Shown: positions 44,792 to 54,206, counted from the first letter of the stretch. The stretch is 64,000 bases of DNA from Rothia nasimurium (GCF_928392795.1 NZ_CAKMTJ010000004.1:1-64000); one strand, 5' to 3'. Notes: a model not told the origin generated them from the sequence alone. Numbers and translations are program-made.

Positions 44792-46555
44792 TTAGTGGAG
44801 AGTAGTGACAGGACGTCGGGGAGCCACGTGGGTTGCCCCGAGAACCTCAGCCGCGGCGTCCGCGTCCTCGGTATGAGTTTCAGCTGCAGCGATAGCCTCA
44901 ACCCGCTCGGCGTAAATTGCCTTTTCGCGGGCCACGGTGGCCTCGTCCCAGCCAAGTTCAGCGGCCATAATCTCAAGGATCTCGTCGGCGGCGGACAGGC
45001 CGCGGTCGGTAGCCTCAAGATCCAGGCGGACGCGGCGTACCAGCACGTCCTCAAGGTGCAGGGCACCTTCGGCACGCACGGCCATGGCCACATCGGCCCG
45101 CAGGAACTGGGGTGCCTGCGCCAGGGGAGTACCCAGGGAAGGGTCTTCCTTGATGAGGGCGATAACATCGGCCAGCTCAGCGCCGTAGCGCTCCAGCAGG
45201 TGCTCCACACGGGCAGCATCCCAGCCGTTCTCAGCGGCCAGCGCATCGGCGCGGGCAGCCAAAGCTTCATAGCCTTCAGCACCGACCAGCTTGATGTTCT
45301 CGGTGACAGAGGGCAGGGTCTTGGCACGGTCGCCCAGGGCGAAGTCCACGGCGTCCTCGGCCATCACGCGGTAGGTGGTCAGCTTACCACCGGCAATAGC
45401 GCTCATACCCGGGGCGATTTCCATGACGGTGTGCTCACGCGACACCTTGGTCGAAGCGGCGTTCTCACCCTTCTTAGCCACCGGCTGCAGCAGGGGCCGC
45501 AGACCAGCGTAAGAGCTAATGATATCGGCCTCGGTCAGCTCATCGGCAATCAGCTTATTGGCCTGGTCGAGCACGTAGCGAATGTCAGCCTTGGTGGCGA
45601 CGGGGCGCTCGCGGTCCTCGGTGTAGGGGGTGTCGGTGGTGCCGATGATCCAGTAGCGCTGCCAGGGGATGATGAAGAGCACGGACTTTTCGGTCTTGGT
45701 AAAGATACCGCTGGTGGCCTTGATGCGGTCGCGGGGCACGGTGATGTGCACACCCTTGGACGCCAGCACCTTCAGGCCCTGGTCCTTAGTGGCCATGGAT
45801 TCTGATTCTTCGGTCCACACGCCGGTTGCGTTGATGATATGGGCGGCCTTGACGGTCTTCTCGTCGCCGGTTTCAAGGTCTACGATCTGGGCGCCGGTGA
45901 CTCGACCGGCGGCGTCCTTGTTAATAGCGGTGACCTGGGTGCGGGAAGCTGCCAGAGCGCCGTAGCCTGCGGCGGTGCGGACGAGGTCGATGACCAGGCG
46001 GGCGTCGTCCACGCGGGCATCGTAGAACTGAATAGCGCCGGTGAAGGCTGAATCTTTGATACCGGGGAAGACCTTCTTGGTGCCTTCCTTGGTGAAGTGG
46101 CGCTGGGCGGGCACGGTGCGGTGGCCGCCGGCACCGGCGAAGGCCATGGTGTCGTACATGCCGATACCCACAGCGGAGTAGGCGCGCTCAATCACGGGCA
46201 TCTTGAGGGGCCAGAGGAAGGGCTGGGCCTTGACCAGGTGGGGAGCGGTGCGTTCGAGCAGCAGGCCACGTTCCTTGAGGGCTTCGGCAACCAGCTTGAA
46301 GTCGAGGTTGTAGAGGTAGCGCAGGCCACCGTGCACGAGCTTGGAGGACCAGGCGCTGGTGCCAGCTGCCCAGTCGCCTGCCTCAACAATGGCGGTGCGT
46401 AGGCCGCGGGTTGCGGCGTCCAGGGCGATGCCTGCGCCGGTCACGCCGCCGCCGATGATGAGGACGTCTACGCCCGCTTCATCGGTCATGGCGGCTAGGG
46501 CCTGGGTGCGGGTTTCTGCGGTGAGGTGGGACTGGGTGGTGAAGGTGGCAGTCAT
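44792..46555 (-). CDS. glpD: Aerobic glycerol-3-phosphate dehydrogenase
   Basis: This 587-residue FAD-dependent, membrane-associated dehydrogenase oxidises glycerol 3-phosphate to dihydroxyacetone phosphate and passes electrons to quinone. The FAD fold is VLIIGGGVTGAGIALDAATRGL near 30-51, with TSAWSSKLVHGGLRYLYN next. GRP-type substrate residues and a C-terminal helical cap (from about 430) follow. ATG 46555 is used because AAGGAAG lies just before it and family sequence starts shortly after; the upstream extension is not conserved. It is the first gene of the operon and divergent from the SorC regulator. Confidence 0.94.
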   Translation of the reverse strand: MTATFTTQSHLTAETRTQALAAMTDEAGVDVLIIGGGVTGAGIALDAATRGLRTAIVEAGDWAAGTSAWSSKLVHGGLRYLYNLDFKLVAEALKERGLLLERTAPHLVKAQPFLWPLKMPVIERAYSAVGIGMYDTMAFAGAGGHRTVPAQRHFTKEGTKKVFPGIKDSAFTGAIQFYDARVDDARLVIDLVRTAAGYGALAASRTQVTAINKDAAGRVTGAQIVDLETGDEKTVKAAHIINATGVWTEESESMATKDQGLKVLASKGVHITVPRDRIKATSGIFTKTEKSVLFIIPWQRYWIIGTTDTPYTEDRERPVATKADIRYVLDQANKLIADELTEADIISSYAGLRPLLQPVAKKGENAASTKVSREHTVMEIAPGMSAIAGGKLTTYRVMAEDAVDFALGDRAKTLPSVTENIKLVGAEGYEALAARADALAAENGWDAARVEHLLERYGAELADVIALIKEDPSLGTPLAQAPQFLRADVAMAVRAEGALHLEDVLVRRVRLDLEATDRGLSAADEILEIMAAELGWDEATVAREKAIYAERVEAIAAAETHTEDADAAAEVLGATHVAPRRPVTTLH

Positions 46556-46667
46556 GGGGATCTTCCTTGCGACGGGTTGCCTGGTTAATGTCTTGGTCAC
46601 TATTTCAATCACTGGGTGTAGGTTAGGCCAGCTGGGTGAACGAAGTTTCATCTATGATGGAGGGGTG

Positions 46668-47609
46668 GTGAACAAAAGTCAGAATCAGGTGGTTGAAGCA
46701 GCCCACCTTTACTACGGGGAACATCAGACCATGGCAGCGATTGCCAGCCGCCTGGGGGTGTCTCGGCCAACGGTATCCCGCCTGCTCAAAACGGCTCGTG
46801 AAACCGGGGTTGTAACTATTCAAATTCATGAACGCGCCTACCGGTCCGACCCCCTTGAAAAACGTCTTTCTGATATGTACCGGGTCAGAGCTACGGTGGT
46901 GCGGGCCCCCGGTCATGCAACTGAGCAGGCCCGGATGCGCCGGGTGGCAATAGCTACAGCGAACCTGGTGGACTCTCTCATGGTGCCAGGCACCACCCTG
47001 GGCGTTGCCTGGGGTTCCACGGTGACCGAGGTAGCCCAGTTTCTACCCAAGCGGCCCCTGACCGGGGTGACGGTGGTACAGCTCAACGGGGCGGGCAATG
47101 CCGTGCAGACGGGTATTCCCTATTCGGGTGCGATTCTGGGGCAGGTGTCATCCGCCTACGGGGCGCAGATGGTGCACTTCCCGGTGCCTGCCTTCTTTGA
47201 TTTTGCTGATACGAAGGCCGCTATGTGGCGGGAGCGGGCTGTCCGCGGTGTGCTGGCGGTGCAGCGGCAGGTTGATGTCGCCCTCTTTGGTGTGGGTGCT
47301 TTCGGTGGTGAGCTGAAATCGCATGTCTATAGCGGTGGCTATTTTGATGGTGAGCAGATGCGGCAGCTGCAGACTGAGGGGATTGTGGGGGACTTGTGCA
47401 CCGTCATGATCCGGGAGGACGGTACCTGGGCTGATTTGGCGGTCAACCAGCGGGCCACCGGTCCCACCCCGGCTGAGCTGGTGAAGATCGGACGACGGGT
47501 GTGCGCGGCTGCTGGCCGCCACCGCGCAGTTGCCCTGCGGGCCGCCCTAGCCACCGGCGCGATCACCGACCTGGTGGTAGAGGCAGACCTGGCAGAAAGG
47601 CTTCTCTAG
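46668..47609 (+). CDS. SorC/DeoR-type sugar-binding transcriptional regulator
   Basis: This 313-residue regulator has an N-terminal helix-turn-helix (YYGEHQTMAAIASRLGVSRPTVSRLLKTARETG, about 15-47) and a SorC sugar-binding domain from about 60, with an effector-binding fold (TTLGVAWGSTVTEVAQFLP). The frame extends upstream to 46341, but that part overlaps glpD in reverse and is not family-like. GGAGG at 46659-46663 sets GTG 46668. A TATGAT -10-like box lies at 46653-46658. Placement divergent from glpD suggests control of glycerol uptake genes by a phosphorylated sugar or glycerol phosphate; this is inferred. Confidence 0.87.
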   Translation: MNKSQNQVVEAAHLYYGEHQTMAAIASRLGVSRPTVSRLLKTARETGVVTIQIHERAYRSDPLEKRLSDMYRVRATVVRAPGHATEQARMRRVAIATANLVDSLMVPGTTLGVAWGSTVTEVAQFLPKRPLTGVTVVQLNGAGNAVQTGIPYSGAILGQVSSAYGAQMVHFPVPAFFDFADTKAAMWRERAVRGVLAVQRQVDVALFGVGAFGGELKSHVYSGGYFDGEQMRQLQTEGIVGDLCTVMIREDGTWADLAVNQRATGPTPAELVKIGRRVCAAAGRHRAVALRAALATGAITDLVVEADLAERLL

Positions 47610-47665
47610 GGGGCTTTTCTTCTGGCGGCGGTGCCAGCTACCAACACTGGCCTCAGCTGCCCGCC

Positions 47666-47708
47666 TTTCTTTCGAACGTCCGAAAATCTTACAGACATTC
47701 GAAAGAAA
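47666..47708 (+). terminator. AT-rich long inverted repeat after the SorC gene
   Basis: TTTCTTTCGAA (47666-47676) pairs perfectly with TTCGAAAGAAA (47698-47708), and TGCCC/GGGCA extends the base. The 21-base loop contains a second TCGAA-like element. It lacks a T-run after the stem, so it is an atypical terminator or an operator for the next gene. Confidence 0.5.
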
Positions 47709-47806
47709 AGTGGGCACTGGACGCTGAGGGTCGGGACCAAAAACAGCTACAGTAGAGACCGACCCTTAGACCTCAGCAGCCACTTCATACGCCAGAAAGG
47801 GCAACC

Positions 47807-48529
47807 ATGCCAACCGCCAAACAGCGACTAGCCGCCTGGCTCGTCCACGCCTTCACTCTCACAGGCCTCGCCTGGGCAACCCTCGCCGGGATCGCCCTCA
47901 TAGAAGGGGACTACACCGCTATGTGGCTGTGGCTGGGCATTGCCTTAGTCGTTGACGCTGTTGACGGAACTCTGGCCCGTAAGGCCCGGGTTAAGGACGT
48001 CATCCCCTGGTTTGACGGAGGAATCGTCGACATCGCCGTCGACTACCTCACCTGGACCTTCATCCCTGCCCTCTTCATGTACCTTGCCCTACCACTCGGC
48101 CCGCAGCCTGTGGCCTTGGCCCTCGTTATTCTGGTTCTGACCTCTTCCATGTTTTGCTACGCCAACGAACAGTGGAAATCCAGCGATTTCTACTTCGTTG
48201 GGTTCCCCGCAACCTGGAATATCGTTGCTGCCGTGATGTTTATTATGGGCACCGGTGCCACCTTCAATATCATTGCTATCGTCCTCCTGGCCGTCTTGAC
48301 CCTGACCCCCACCTATTACACCCATCCTTTCCGTGTGAAGAGGTTTATGGGTATTAACATCGCAGCTATCACTGTTTGGATTGCAGCAACGGCTGCCCTC
48401 ATTGCCCTTGCCCCCGCAAAACCCTTCTGGTTGCTGGTGGCTTTTTGGATCAGCGGGGGCTGGTTCGTTGTCACCTGTGCCTGGCGGACCTTCTTCGGTG
48501 CAGAGCAGCCCAGAAAACTGGCTGACTAG
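47807..48529 (+). CDS. pcs: Phosphatidylcholine synthase (CDP-alcohol phosphatidyltransferase)
   Basis: This 240-residue membrane enzyme has about eight hydrophobic helices. The CDP-alcohol signature DG-x2-AR-x8-G-x3-D-x3-D is present in VDAVDGTLARKARVKDVIPW followed by FDGGIVDIAVDYLTW (near 45-80). Other Pcs-like features are the C-terminal PTYYTHPFRVKRF and the internal FYFVGFPATWN. Pcs condenses CDP-diacylglycerol with free choline in one step. Possession of this enzyme lets a bacterium use host choline to make a host-like lipid. Alternatives such as PgsA or PssA have a different C-terminal half. AGAAAGGGCAACC gives the ribosome site. Confidence 0.85.
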   Translation: MPTAKQRLAAWLVHAFTLTGLAWATLAGIALIEGDYTAMWLWLGIALVVDAVDGTLARKARVKDVIPWFDGGIVDIAVDYLTWTFIPALFMYLALPLGPQPVALALVILVLTSSMFCYANEQWKSSDFYFVGFPATWNIVAAVMFIMGTGATFNIIAIVLLAVLTLTPTYYTHPFRVKRFMGINIAAITVWIAATAALIALAPAKPFWLLVAFWISGGWFVVTCAWRTFFGAEQPRKLAD

Positions 48530-48547
48530 GATAAGCACCCACCGCAG

Positions 48548-49483
48548 TTATCGGTGAAAAGGGGGAGCGCCTGCCTGAGCTACTCGGGCCCGCACCCGTT
48601 TTTCGCGTATATATCGGAAAACTTCAAATCCTACCGCGCAGGTGATAATGCAGGCCACAATGACATTGACATAGAAAGGGTAGTGTTGGCCAGCGGACCA
48701 GAAATAGGCATAGGGGGCCAGGAAGGTAATAAGCGCAAGGACGAGGGCGGCAAGGCGTACCAGGACCTTTTGGGCGGTAAACATGGCAATGACACCCCAG
48801 GCATAGGGGAGGGCCCCGCCGACGTCTAGGCCCCACAGTATCCATATGTTGCCCTGGAAACCTGGCAGGAAGGCCACCGGAATTGCCCGGCATGCCGAAT
48901 AGAGCATGATCAGGGCGTAGGCCCACACTATCGGTGAATGGGCTAGCCGGAATGGTAGGGAGCGGGGAACCATGGGGATTCCCTTGCTCTGCAGCTCAAG
49001 GAGTTCTGACCTGGCTATACGTTTGGGGTCGATGCCTTCAAGGTGCCGCAGGGTACATTCTTGGAGGGGGCTGGAGGGGGCTAGGAGGATCCGCAGGAGT
49101 CGCTGGGGGCTGACGGCGATGGGCTGGACGCTGGAGCTTGTAGGTAGACGGTGTTTCCAGCTCTCAGGTGGGCTGACTTCTGGGCCCGCTACTTGGCAGG
49201 AGTCACCAAGAATAGCCTGGATACGGGGTAGGTCATTTACATCTACAAGACCGAGCCAGAGGCAAATCCGCCGTTCTATGGAATAGCGAAGGGCAGGTCC
49301 CAGGTTTTCCATTGCCGCGGTGGGGGCTTGGCTACCCAAATAACTCAGAGATTCAACCTCAAGTACATGGGAAGAGAGTAAGCGCCCTAGGCATGGAGTG
49401 TCAGCTACTTCAGCCAGTACGGTGGGGTCAAGGGAAAAATCTTGGGCGATGGGGGTCTCTGCAACTGAAAAAAGGGTGAACAT
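48548..49483 (-). CDS. Hypothetical membrane protein
   Basis: I do not recognise this 311-residue protein. The first half (1-170) is soluble, with many Leu/Ser and a Pro-rich loop (EVSPPESWKHRLPTSSS). The second half has four hydrophobic segments (SPIVWAYALIMLYSACRAIPVAF, IWILWGLDVGGALPYAWGVIAMF, LVRLAALVLALITFLAPYAYF, YPFYVNVIVACIITCAVGFEVF), then a basic C-terminal tail. It is 5 bases downstream of the LysR gene on the same strand, so probably cotranscribed with it. Convergent with pcs, only 18 bases apart. Confidence 0.7.
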   Translation of the reverse strand: MFTLFSVAETPIAQDFSLDPTVLAEVADTPCLGRLLSSHVLEVESLSYLGSQAPTAAMENLGPALRYSIERRICLWLGLVDVNDLPRIQAILGDSCQVAGPEVSPPESWKHRLPTSSSVQPIAVSPQRLLRILLAPSSPLQECTLRHLEGIDPKRIARSELLELQSKGIPMVPRSLPFRLAHSPIVWAYALIMLYSACRAIPVAFLPGFQGNIWILWGLDVGGALPYAWGVIAMFTAQKVLVRLAALVLALITFLAPYAYFWSAGQHYPFYVNVIVACIITCAVGFEVFRYIREKRVRARVAQAGAPPFHR

Positions 49484-49488
49484 GTGTT

Positions 49489-50415
49489 TTACTGCCTTCT
49501 TTTTGGGCCCAGATGCGGGGGAGTGGCCACCGCTGTTTGCAGGGCGTCCTTCACCGCCCTAATAGCGGGTTGGCCTGTGCTTTCGGTGCGGGTAGCCACA
49601 TAAATTTCGCGGTAGGGGGCACCTGGCAGCGGAATAGCCTTCACCCCGTGTGCCCGGCTCAACTCGTTACCAGCGGCAGGTAGCGCAAATGACGGCATAA
49701 TGGCCGCCGCACCACCTGCTGCTAGCTGTAGGTGGGTGTTCAAATCATCGATCACGTAGCGCACCTGCGGCTCAAATCCCGCAGCCCGGCACTGGTTAAT
49801 ACCCCAGATGCGGGAGGTATTGTGCTCACCCTCAAAAACCCAGGGAAGACGGGCGGCGTCGTCCAAGTCCTCAACCTCAGAACCTGCGGCAACCACCAGG
49901 TTGAGGGCGTCCTCGGTCAAAAGCTCAGAAGTAAGCTCGGGGTACTCGGGAATGTAGTGGTGGGGGTAAGACTCAGCAATCACAAGATCAAACTCCCTGC
50001 TGCGAGTCAGGGATAGGCCGGTCTCCGGGTCAATCTGAACCACATGCAGCTGCACCTGCGGGGCATGCTCCGCAAGATGGGCCAGTGCGCCCGGCAGCAG
50101 GGCCTTGGCGGCTGACTGGAAGATTGCCAGCCGCACCTGCCCGGCAGGCACCCCCTCCAAGAGGGTGATACGGGTGCGGGCGGCGTCCAGCTCCTTCAAA
50201 ATATTGCGGGTGCTTTCCACCAAAATCAGGGCCTCGGTGGTCAGCTCCACCCGGCGCCCCACCTTACGCAGCAGGGGAGTGCCCACCTCTTTTTCCAGGG
50301 TGGTTATCTGCTGGGATATAGCGGAGGACGTCAGGTGTAGGGCTTTAGCTGTAGCGGCGAGCGTGCCTCGCTCGTGGATCTCAAGCAGCATGGCCAGGCG
50401 GCGCAAATCGTACAT
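49489..50415 (-). CDS. LysR family transcriptional regulator
   Basis: This 308-residue LysR regulator has the usual N-terminal helix-turn-helix (LLEIHERGTLAATAKALHLTSSAISQQITTLEKEVGTPLL, about 10-49) and an effector-binding periplasmic-protein-like domain from about 90. It is divergent from putA with a 177-base intergenic region, so it likely activates putA in response to proline, like PutR/PruR-type regulators in other genera. A palindrome, GTGTAACTTACAC, sits between the two genes. The effector is inferred from context. Confidence 0.9.
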   Translation of the reverse strand: MYDLRRLAMLLEIHERGTLAATAKALHLTSSAISQQITTLEKEVGTPLLRKVGRRVELTTEALILVESTRNILKELDAARTRITLLEGVPAGQVRLAIFQSAAKALLPGALAHLAEHAPQVQLHVVQIDPETGLSLTRSREFDLVIAESYPHHYIPEYPELTSELLTEDALNLVVAAGSEVEDLDDAARLPWVFEGEHNTSRIWGINQCRAAGFEPQVRYVIDDLNTHLQLAAGGAAAIMPSFALPAAGNELSRAHGVKAIPLPGAPYREIYVATRTESTGQPAIRAVKDALQTAVATPPHLGPKRRQ

Positions 50416-50506
50416 GGGGCACTCCTTAGGAAGGGGTGAATAGCGTCACGAATACAGATTAGCAGAACTAAACGTACTGCCTAAATAATATTCATTTTTT
50501 CTAATA

Positions 50507-50519
50507 GTGTAACTTACAC
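50507..50519. promoter_or_regulatory. Palindrome in the LysR-putA divergent region
   Basis: GTGTAACTTACAC is a perfect inverted repeat around one C, 74 bases before the putA start. It is a candidate LysR operator (T-N11-A-like). Confidence 0.45.
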
Positions 50520-50592
50520 CTAAAGATGGTGAAATGGATAACAAGCAACAAATTCACCCCGCCCTTGTGCGGGCTAGCAGGAGGTACCACCC

Positions 50593-53500
50593 TTGGCACA
50601 GCCTTTTAGCGATACCCACCATCAGCAGCTAGCTGACCAGGCCGTCCAGCTCGTCGCCGACTGGGTCAAAGAAGCCCAGAATATCCCCGCCGATCCCGCA
50701 GCAGAGAAGCTGGCAGGCGTGCTCAAAGACCCCAATGGCCTGGAATTTACCGTAGGCTTCGTCGATGGCGTAGTACGCCCCGAAGACCAGGCGGTTGCCG
50801 GTAAGAACCTGGGCCGTATCGCCCCCATCGTCCCCTCCTTCCTGCCCTGGTACATGAAGAGCGCGGTAGGCCTAGGTGGCAAACTGGCTGCGAAAGCCTC
50901 CTGGCCCACCGTGCCTATTGCCCGCACCGTCCTGCGCCAGATGGTCGGCCACCTGATTGTCGACGCCCGCGACGAAAAGCTGGGCCCTGCCATCAAGCAC
51001 CTGACCGCAAGCGGCAACAAGCTCAACATCAACCTGCTGGGCGAAGCAGTGCTCGGCGACCGCGAAGCAGAGCGCCGTCTGACCGAGACCAAGCGCCTGC
51101 TGGCCCGCGACGACGTCGACTACGTTTCCATTAAGGTTTCCTCGGTATCTGGCCCCCACTCCCACTGGGCTTTTGAGGAAGTCGTGGACGAAGCCGTCCG
51201 CCGCCTGACCCCTCTCTACGAGCTAGCCGCTAACTCTCCTGTCCAGAAGTTCATCAACCTGGATATGGAAGAGTACAAGGATCTGGATATGACCATCGAG
51301 GTCTTCACCAAGATCCTGGACCAGCCCCACCTGAAGAACCTGGAAGCAGGCATCGTACTCCAGGCCTACCTGCCCGATACCCTAGCTGCCATGCAGCGCC
51401 TGCAGGAATGGGCAGCTAAGCGTGTTGAGGTCGGCGGTGCCCGTATTAAGGTCCGCCTGGTTAAGGGTGCCAACCTCTCCATGGAAAAGGTTGAAGCCGC
51501 TGTACACGGTTGGCCCCTGACCACCTGCGACTCCAAGCAGGACTCAGATACCAACTACAAGCGCATCCTCAACTACGCCCTGCAACCCGAGCACACCAAG
51601 AACATCCGCCTGGGTGTTGCCGGTCACAACCTCTTCGACGTCGCCTTCGCCCTGCTGCTGGCCGAAGATCGCGGTGTTGAAAAGGACATCGAGTTCGAGA
51701 TGCTCATCGGTATGGCCTCCCAGCAGGCCGAGGTCATTCGCCAGCGCGTAGGCCACCTGCTGCTCTACACCCCCGTGGTGCGTCCCGAAGAATTCGACGT
51801 TGCAATCTCCTACCTGGTCCGTCGCCTGGAAGAAAACGCCTCAAGCGAGAACTTCATGAGTGCCGTTTTCGACCTCGATTCTTCACCGGCCCTCTTTGAC
51901 CGCGAGAAGAACCGCTTCCTGCGCTCCCTGAACGAGGTCACCGACGAGGTGCAGCCCCCGCAGCGCACCCAGAACCGTCTGGAAGAAACCGAAGAGAACG
52001 TCTTCAAGCCTGCCGATGGCACCTTCGAAAACACCCCCGATACCGACCCCGCCCTGGCCGGTAACCGCGAGTGGGGCCGCGCCATCCTGGAGCGCTCAAA
52101 GACCACCCAGATCGGTATCGAAACCCTGGCCGCCAATGAGTTGGGTTCTGCCGAGGACGCCGAAACCCTGGTTGCCGAGACCGTGGCAGCTGGCGAGGCG
52201 TGGGGTGCCCGCCCCGCTTCAGAGCGTGCTGAGATTCTGCGTAAGGTAGCGGTAGCCCTGGCAGTACGCCGCGGCGACTTCATGGAAATCATGGCCCACG
52301 AGGCTGGCAAGACCCTGGACCAGGGCGACGTTGAAGTCTCAGAAGCCGTTGACTTTGCCTACTACTACGCCATGCTGGCAGAGCGCCTCGACTCGGTAGA
52401 CGGCGCCCAGCATCACCCGGTTAAGTTGACCCTGGTCATTCCGCCGTGGAACTTCCCCACCGCAATCCCCGTCGGTGGCGTTATCTCAGCCCTGGCAGCG
52501 GGTTCAGCGGTTATCTTCAAGCCCGCCTCCAACACCGCCCGCATCGGTGCTCTCATTGCTGAGGTGCTGTGGGAAGCTGGTGTACCCCGCGAGGCCCTGC
52601 GCCTGGTCAAGGTCACCGACCGCGACGCCGGTTCAAAGATGATTGCCCACCCCGCCGTTGACCGCCTGATTCTGACCGGTGGCTACGAGACCGCCGAGAT
52701 GTTCCGATCCTGGCGTAAGGACCTGCCCCTCTTCGGCGAGACCTCCGGCAAGAACTCCATCATCGTCACCCCCAATGCCGACCTCGACCTGGCGGTCAAG
52801 GACGTCGTCTACTCAGCCTTTGGCCACGCAGGCCAGAAGTGCTCGGCTGCATCCACCGTGATTCTGGTTGGTTCGGTAGGGGAGTCCAAGCGCTTCTACA
52901 ACCAGCTGGTTGACGCCGTGAAGTCCCTGCACGTTGCCCACCCCCAGGACATCGAATCAGAAATGGGCCCCGTCATCGAGAAGCCCGAGGGCAAGCTCAA
53001 GCGAGGCCTGACCACCCTGGGTGAGGGTGAAACCTGGATCATCAAGCCCGAACAGCTCGATGAGACCGGCCGCCTCTGGTCACCCGGTGTGCGCGCAGGC
53101 GTCAAGCCCGGCAGCGAATACCACCTGACCGAGTACTTCGGCCCCATCCTGGGCGTCATGAAGGCCGCCACCCTCGAAGAGGCTATCGAGCTGCAGAACG
53201 CCACCGACTACGGTCTGACCGCTGGCCTGCACTCCCTGGACTCCGGCGAACTGGAACTCTGGCTCTCCAAGGTTCAGGCAGGTAACCTCTACGTCAACCG
53301 CGGCATCACCGGCGCTATCGTGCAGCGTCAGCCCTTCGGTGGCTGGAAGAAGTCAACCGTAGGTTCCGGCACCAAGGCCGGCGGCCCCAACTACCTGGTT
53401 GCCCTCTCCGACTGGGAAACCGCAGAGTCCACCGCCACCACCGCCCCCTCACACGCGGGCGTCCGCTCCATCCTGGCTGCCCTGCGCGAACCCACCGCCA

Positions 53501-54078
53501 CCAACGACGGTTCCCTCGACATGCTGGCCCGCGCGGCAAGCTCCGATGCCGAGGCCTGGGCCACCGAGTTCGGTGTGGGCCACGACCCCAGCCAGCTGGG
53601 CGTTGAGCGCAACATCCTGCGCTACCTGCCCACCACCGTTCAGGTGCGTCTGGACGAGGACGGCGACCGCGACCGCGCCCTGCGCGTCTTGCTGGCAGGT
53701 GTAGCAGCCGGTGCCACCATCGAGTTCTCCACCGGCCAGAGCATCCCGGTAGCTGTTGCCGGCGCCCTGCGCGGTGCGGGTGTCACCTTGGTTGAGCAGA
53801 GCGACGCCGCCTACCGTGCTTCGCTGGCCAAGATTGCAAAGACCCCCTCAAAGCAGCTTGAGGGAACCACCTTCGAAGGTGCCCGCATCCGCTACATCGG
53901 TAGCGACGCCACCAGCATCTACGAGGCACTCGACGGCCGCCCCGACATCGCGGTCTACTTCCAGCCTGTTACCGAAGCCGGCCGCATCGAGATGCTGCCC
54001 TTCGTCCGCGAGCAGGCAGTCTCCATCACCGCCCACCGCTTCGGCAACCCCTACAAGTTCTCTGAGGGTGTTATCTAA
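50593..54078 (+). CDS. putA: Bifunctional proline dehydrogenase / L-glutamate gamma-semialdehyde dehydrogenase
   Basis: This 1161-residue enzyme oxidises proline to glutamate in two steps. The FAD-dependent proline dehydrogenase barrel occupies about 90-470 (YVSIKVSSVSGPHSHWAFEE, INLDMEEYKDLDMTIEVF, VRLVKGANLSMEKVEA). The NAD+-dependent aldehyde dehydrogenase occupies about 520-1000, with LVIPPWNFPTAIPVGGV, the TSGKNSIIVTP region and the catalytic Cys in FGHAGQKCSAAST. The last 150 residues are an extra C-terminal region. There is no N-terminal ribbon-helix-helix, so it is not an autorepressor. The start is TTG 50593, because AGGAGGT at 50579-50585 leaves no better codon. A long hairpin terminator follows directly. 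Confidence 0.94.
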   Translation: MAQPFSDTHHQQLADQAVQLVADWVKEAQNIPADPAAEKLAGVLKDPNGLEFTVGFVDGVVRPEDQAVAGKNLGRIAPIVPSFLPWYMKSAVGLGGKLAAKASWPTVPIARTVLRQMVGHLIVDARDEKLGPAIKHLTASGNKLNINLLGEAVLGDREAERRLTETKRLLARDDVDYVSIKVSSVSGPHSHWAFEEVVDEAVRRLTPLYELAANSPVQKFINLDMEEYKDLDMTIEVFTKILDQPHLKNLEAGIVLQAYLPDTLAAMQRLQEWAAKRVEVGGARIKVRLVKGANLSMEKVEAAVHGWPLTTCDSKQDSDTNYKRILNYALQPEHTKNIRLGVAGHNLFDVAFALLLAEDRGVEKDIEFEMLIGMASQQAEVIRQRVGHLLLYTPVVRPEEFDVAISYLVRRLEENASSENFMSAVFDLDSSPALFDREKNRFLRSLNEVTDEVQPPQRTQNRLEETEENVFKPADGTFENTPDTDPALAGNREWGRAILERSKTTQIGIETLAANELGSAEDAETLVAETVAAGEAWGARPASERAEILRKVAVALAVRRGDFMEIMAHEAGKTLDQGDVEVSEAVDFAYYYAMLAERLDSVDGAQHHPVKLTLVIPPWNFPTAIPVGGVISALAAGSAVIFKPASNTARIGALIAEVLWEAGVPREALRLVKVTDRDAGSKMIAHPAVDRLILTGGYETAEMFRSWRKDLPLFGETSGKNSIIVTPNADLDLAVKDVVYSAFGHAGQKCSAASTVILVGSVGESKRFYNQLVDAVKSLHVAHPQDIESEMGPVIEKPEGKLKRGLTTLGEGETWIIKPEQLDETGRLWSPGVRAGVKPGSEYHLTEYFGPILGVMKAATLEEAIELQNATDYGLTAGLHSLDSGELELWLSKVQAGNLYVNRGITGAIVQRQPFGGWKKSTVGSGTKAGGPNYLVALSDWETAESTATTAPSHAGVRSILAALREPTATNDGSLDMLARAASSDAEAWATEFGVGHDPSQLGVERNILRYLPTTVQVRLDEDGDRDRALRVLLAGVAAGATIEFSTGQSIPVAVAGALRGAGVTLVEQSDAAYRASLAKIAKTPSKQLEGTTFEGARIRYIGSDATSIYEALDGRPDIAVYFQPVTEAGRIEMLPFVREQAVSITAHRFGNPYKFSEGVI

Positions 54079-54089
54079 GAGGTCTAGGT

Positions 54090-54147
54090 AAGGACGCCCC
54101 ACCCCGCTTCCCCTGCGCAGGGAAGTGGGGTGGGGCGTCCTTTTTAT
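54090..54147 (+). terminator. putA terminator
   Basis: A 23-bp stem (54090-54112 with 54120-54142, one G-T pair) ends in TTTTTATTT. Its outer arms are AAGGACGCC/GGCGTCCTT, an inverted pair of the recurring signal. Confidence 0.95.
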
Positions 54148-54206
54148 TTAAGAGAAAACCCGGCCGTTTCGGTGGCGCCCGCCACCAGCACCTGTACCCT
54201 GTGTCA

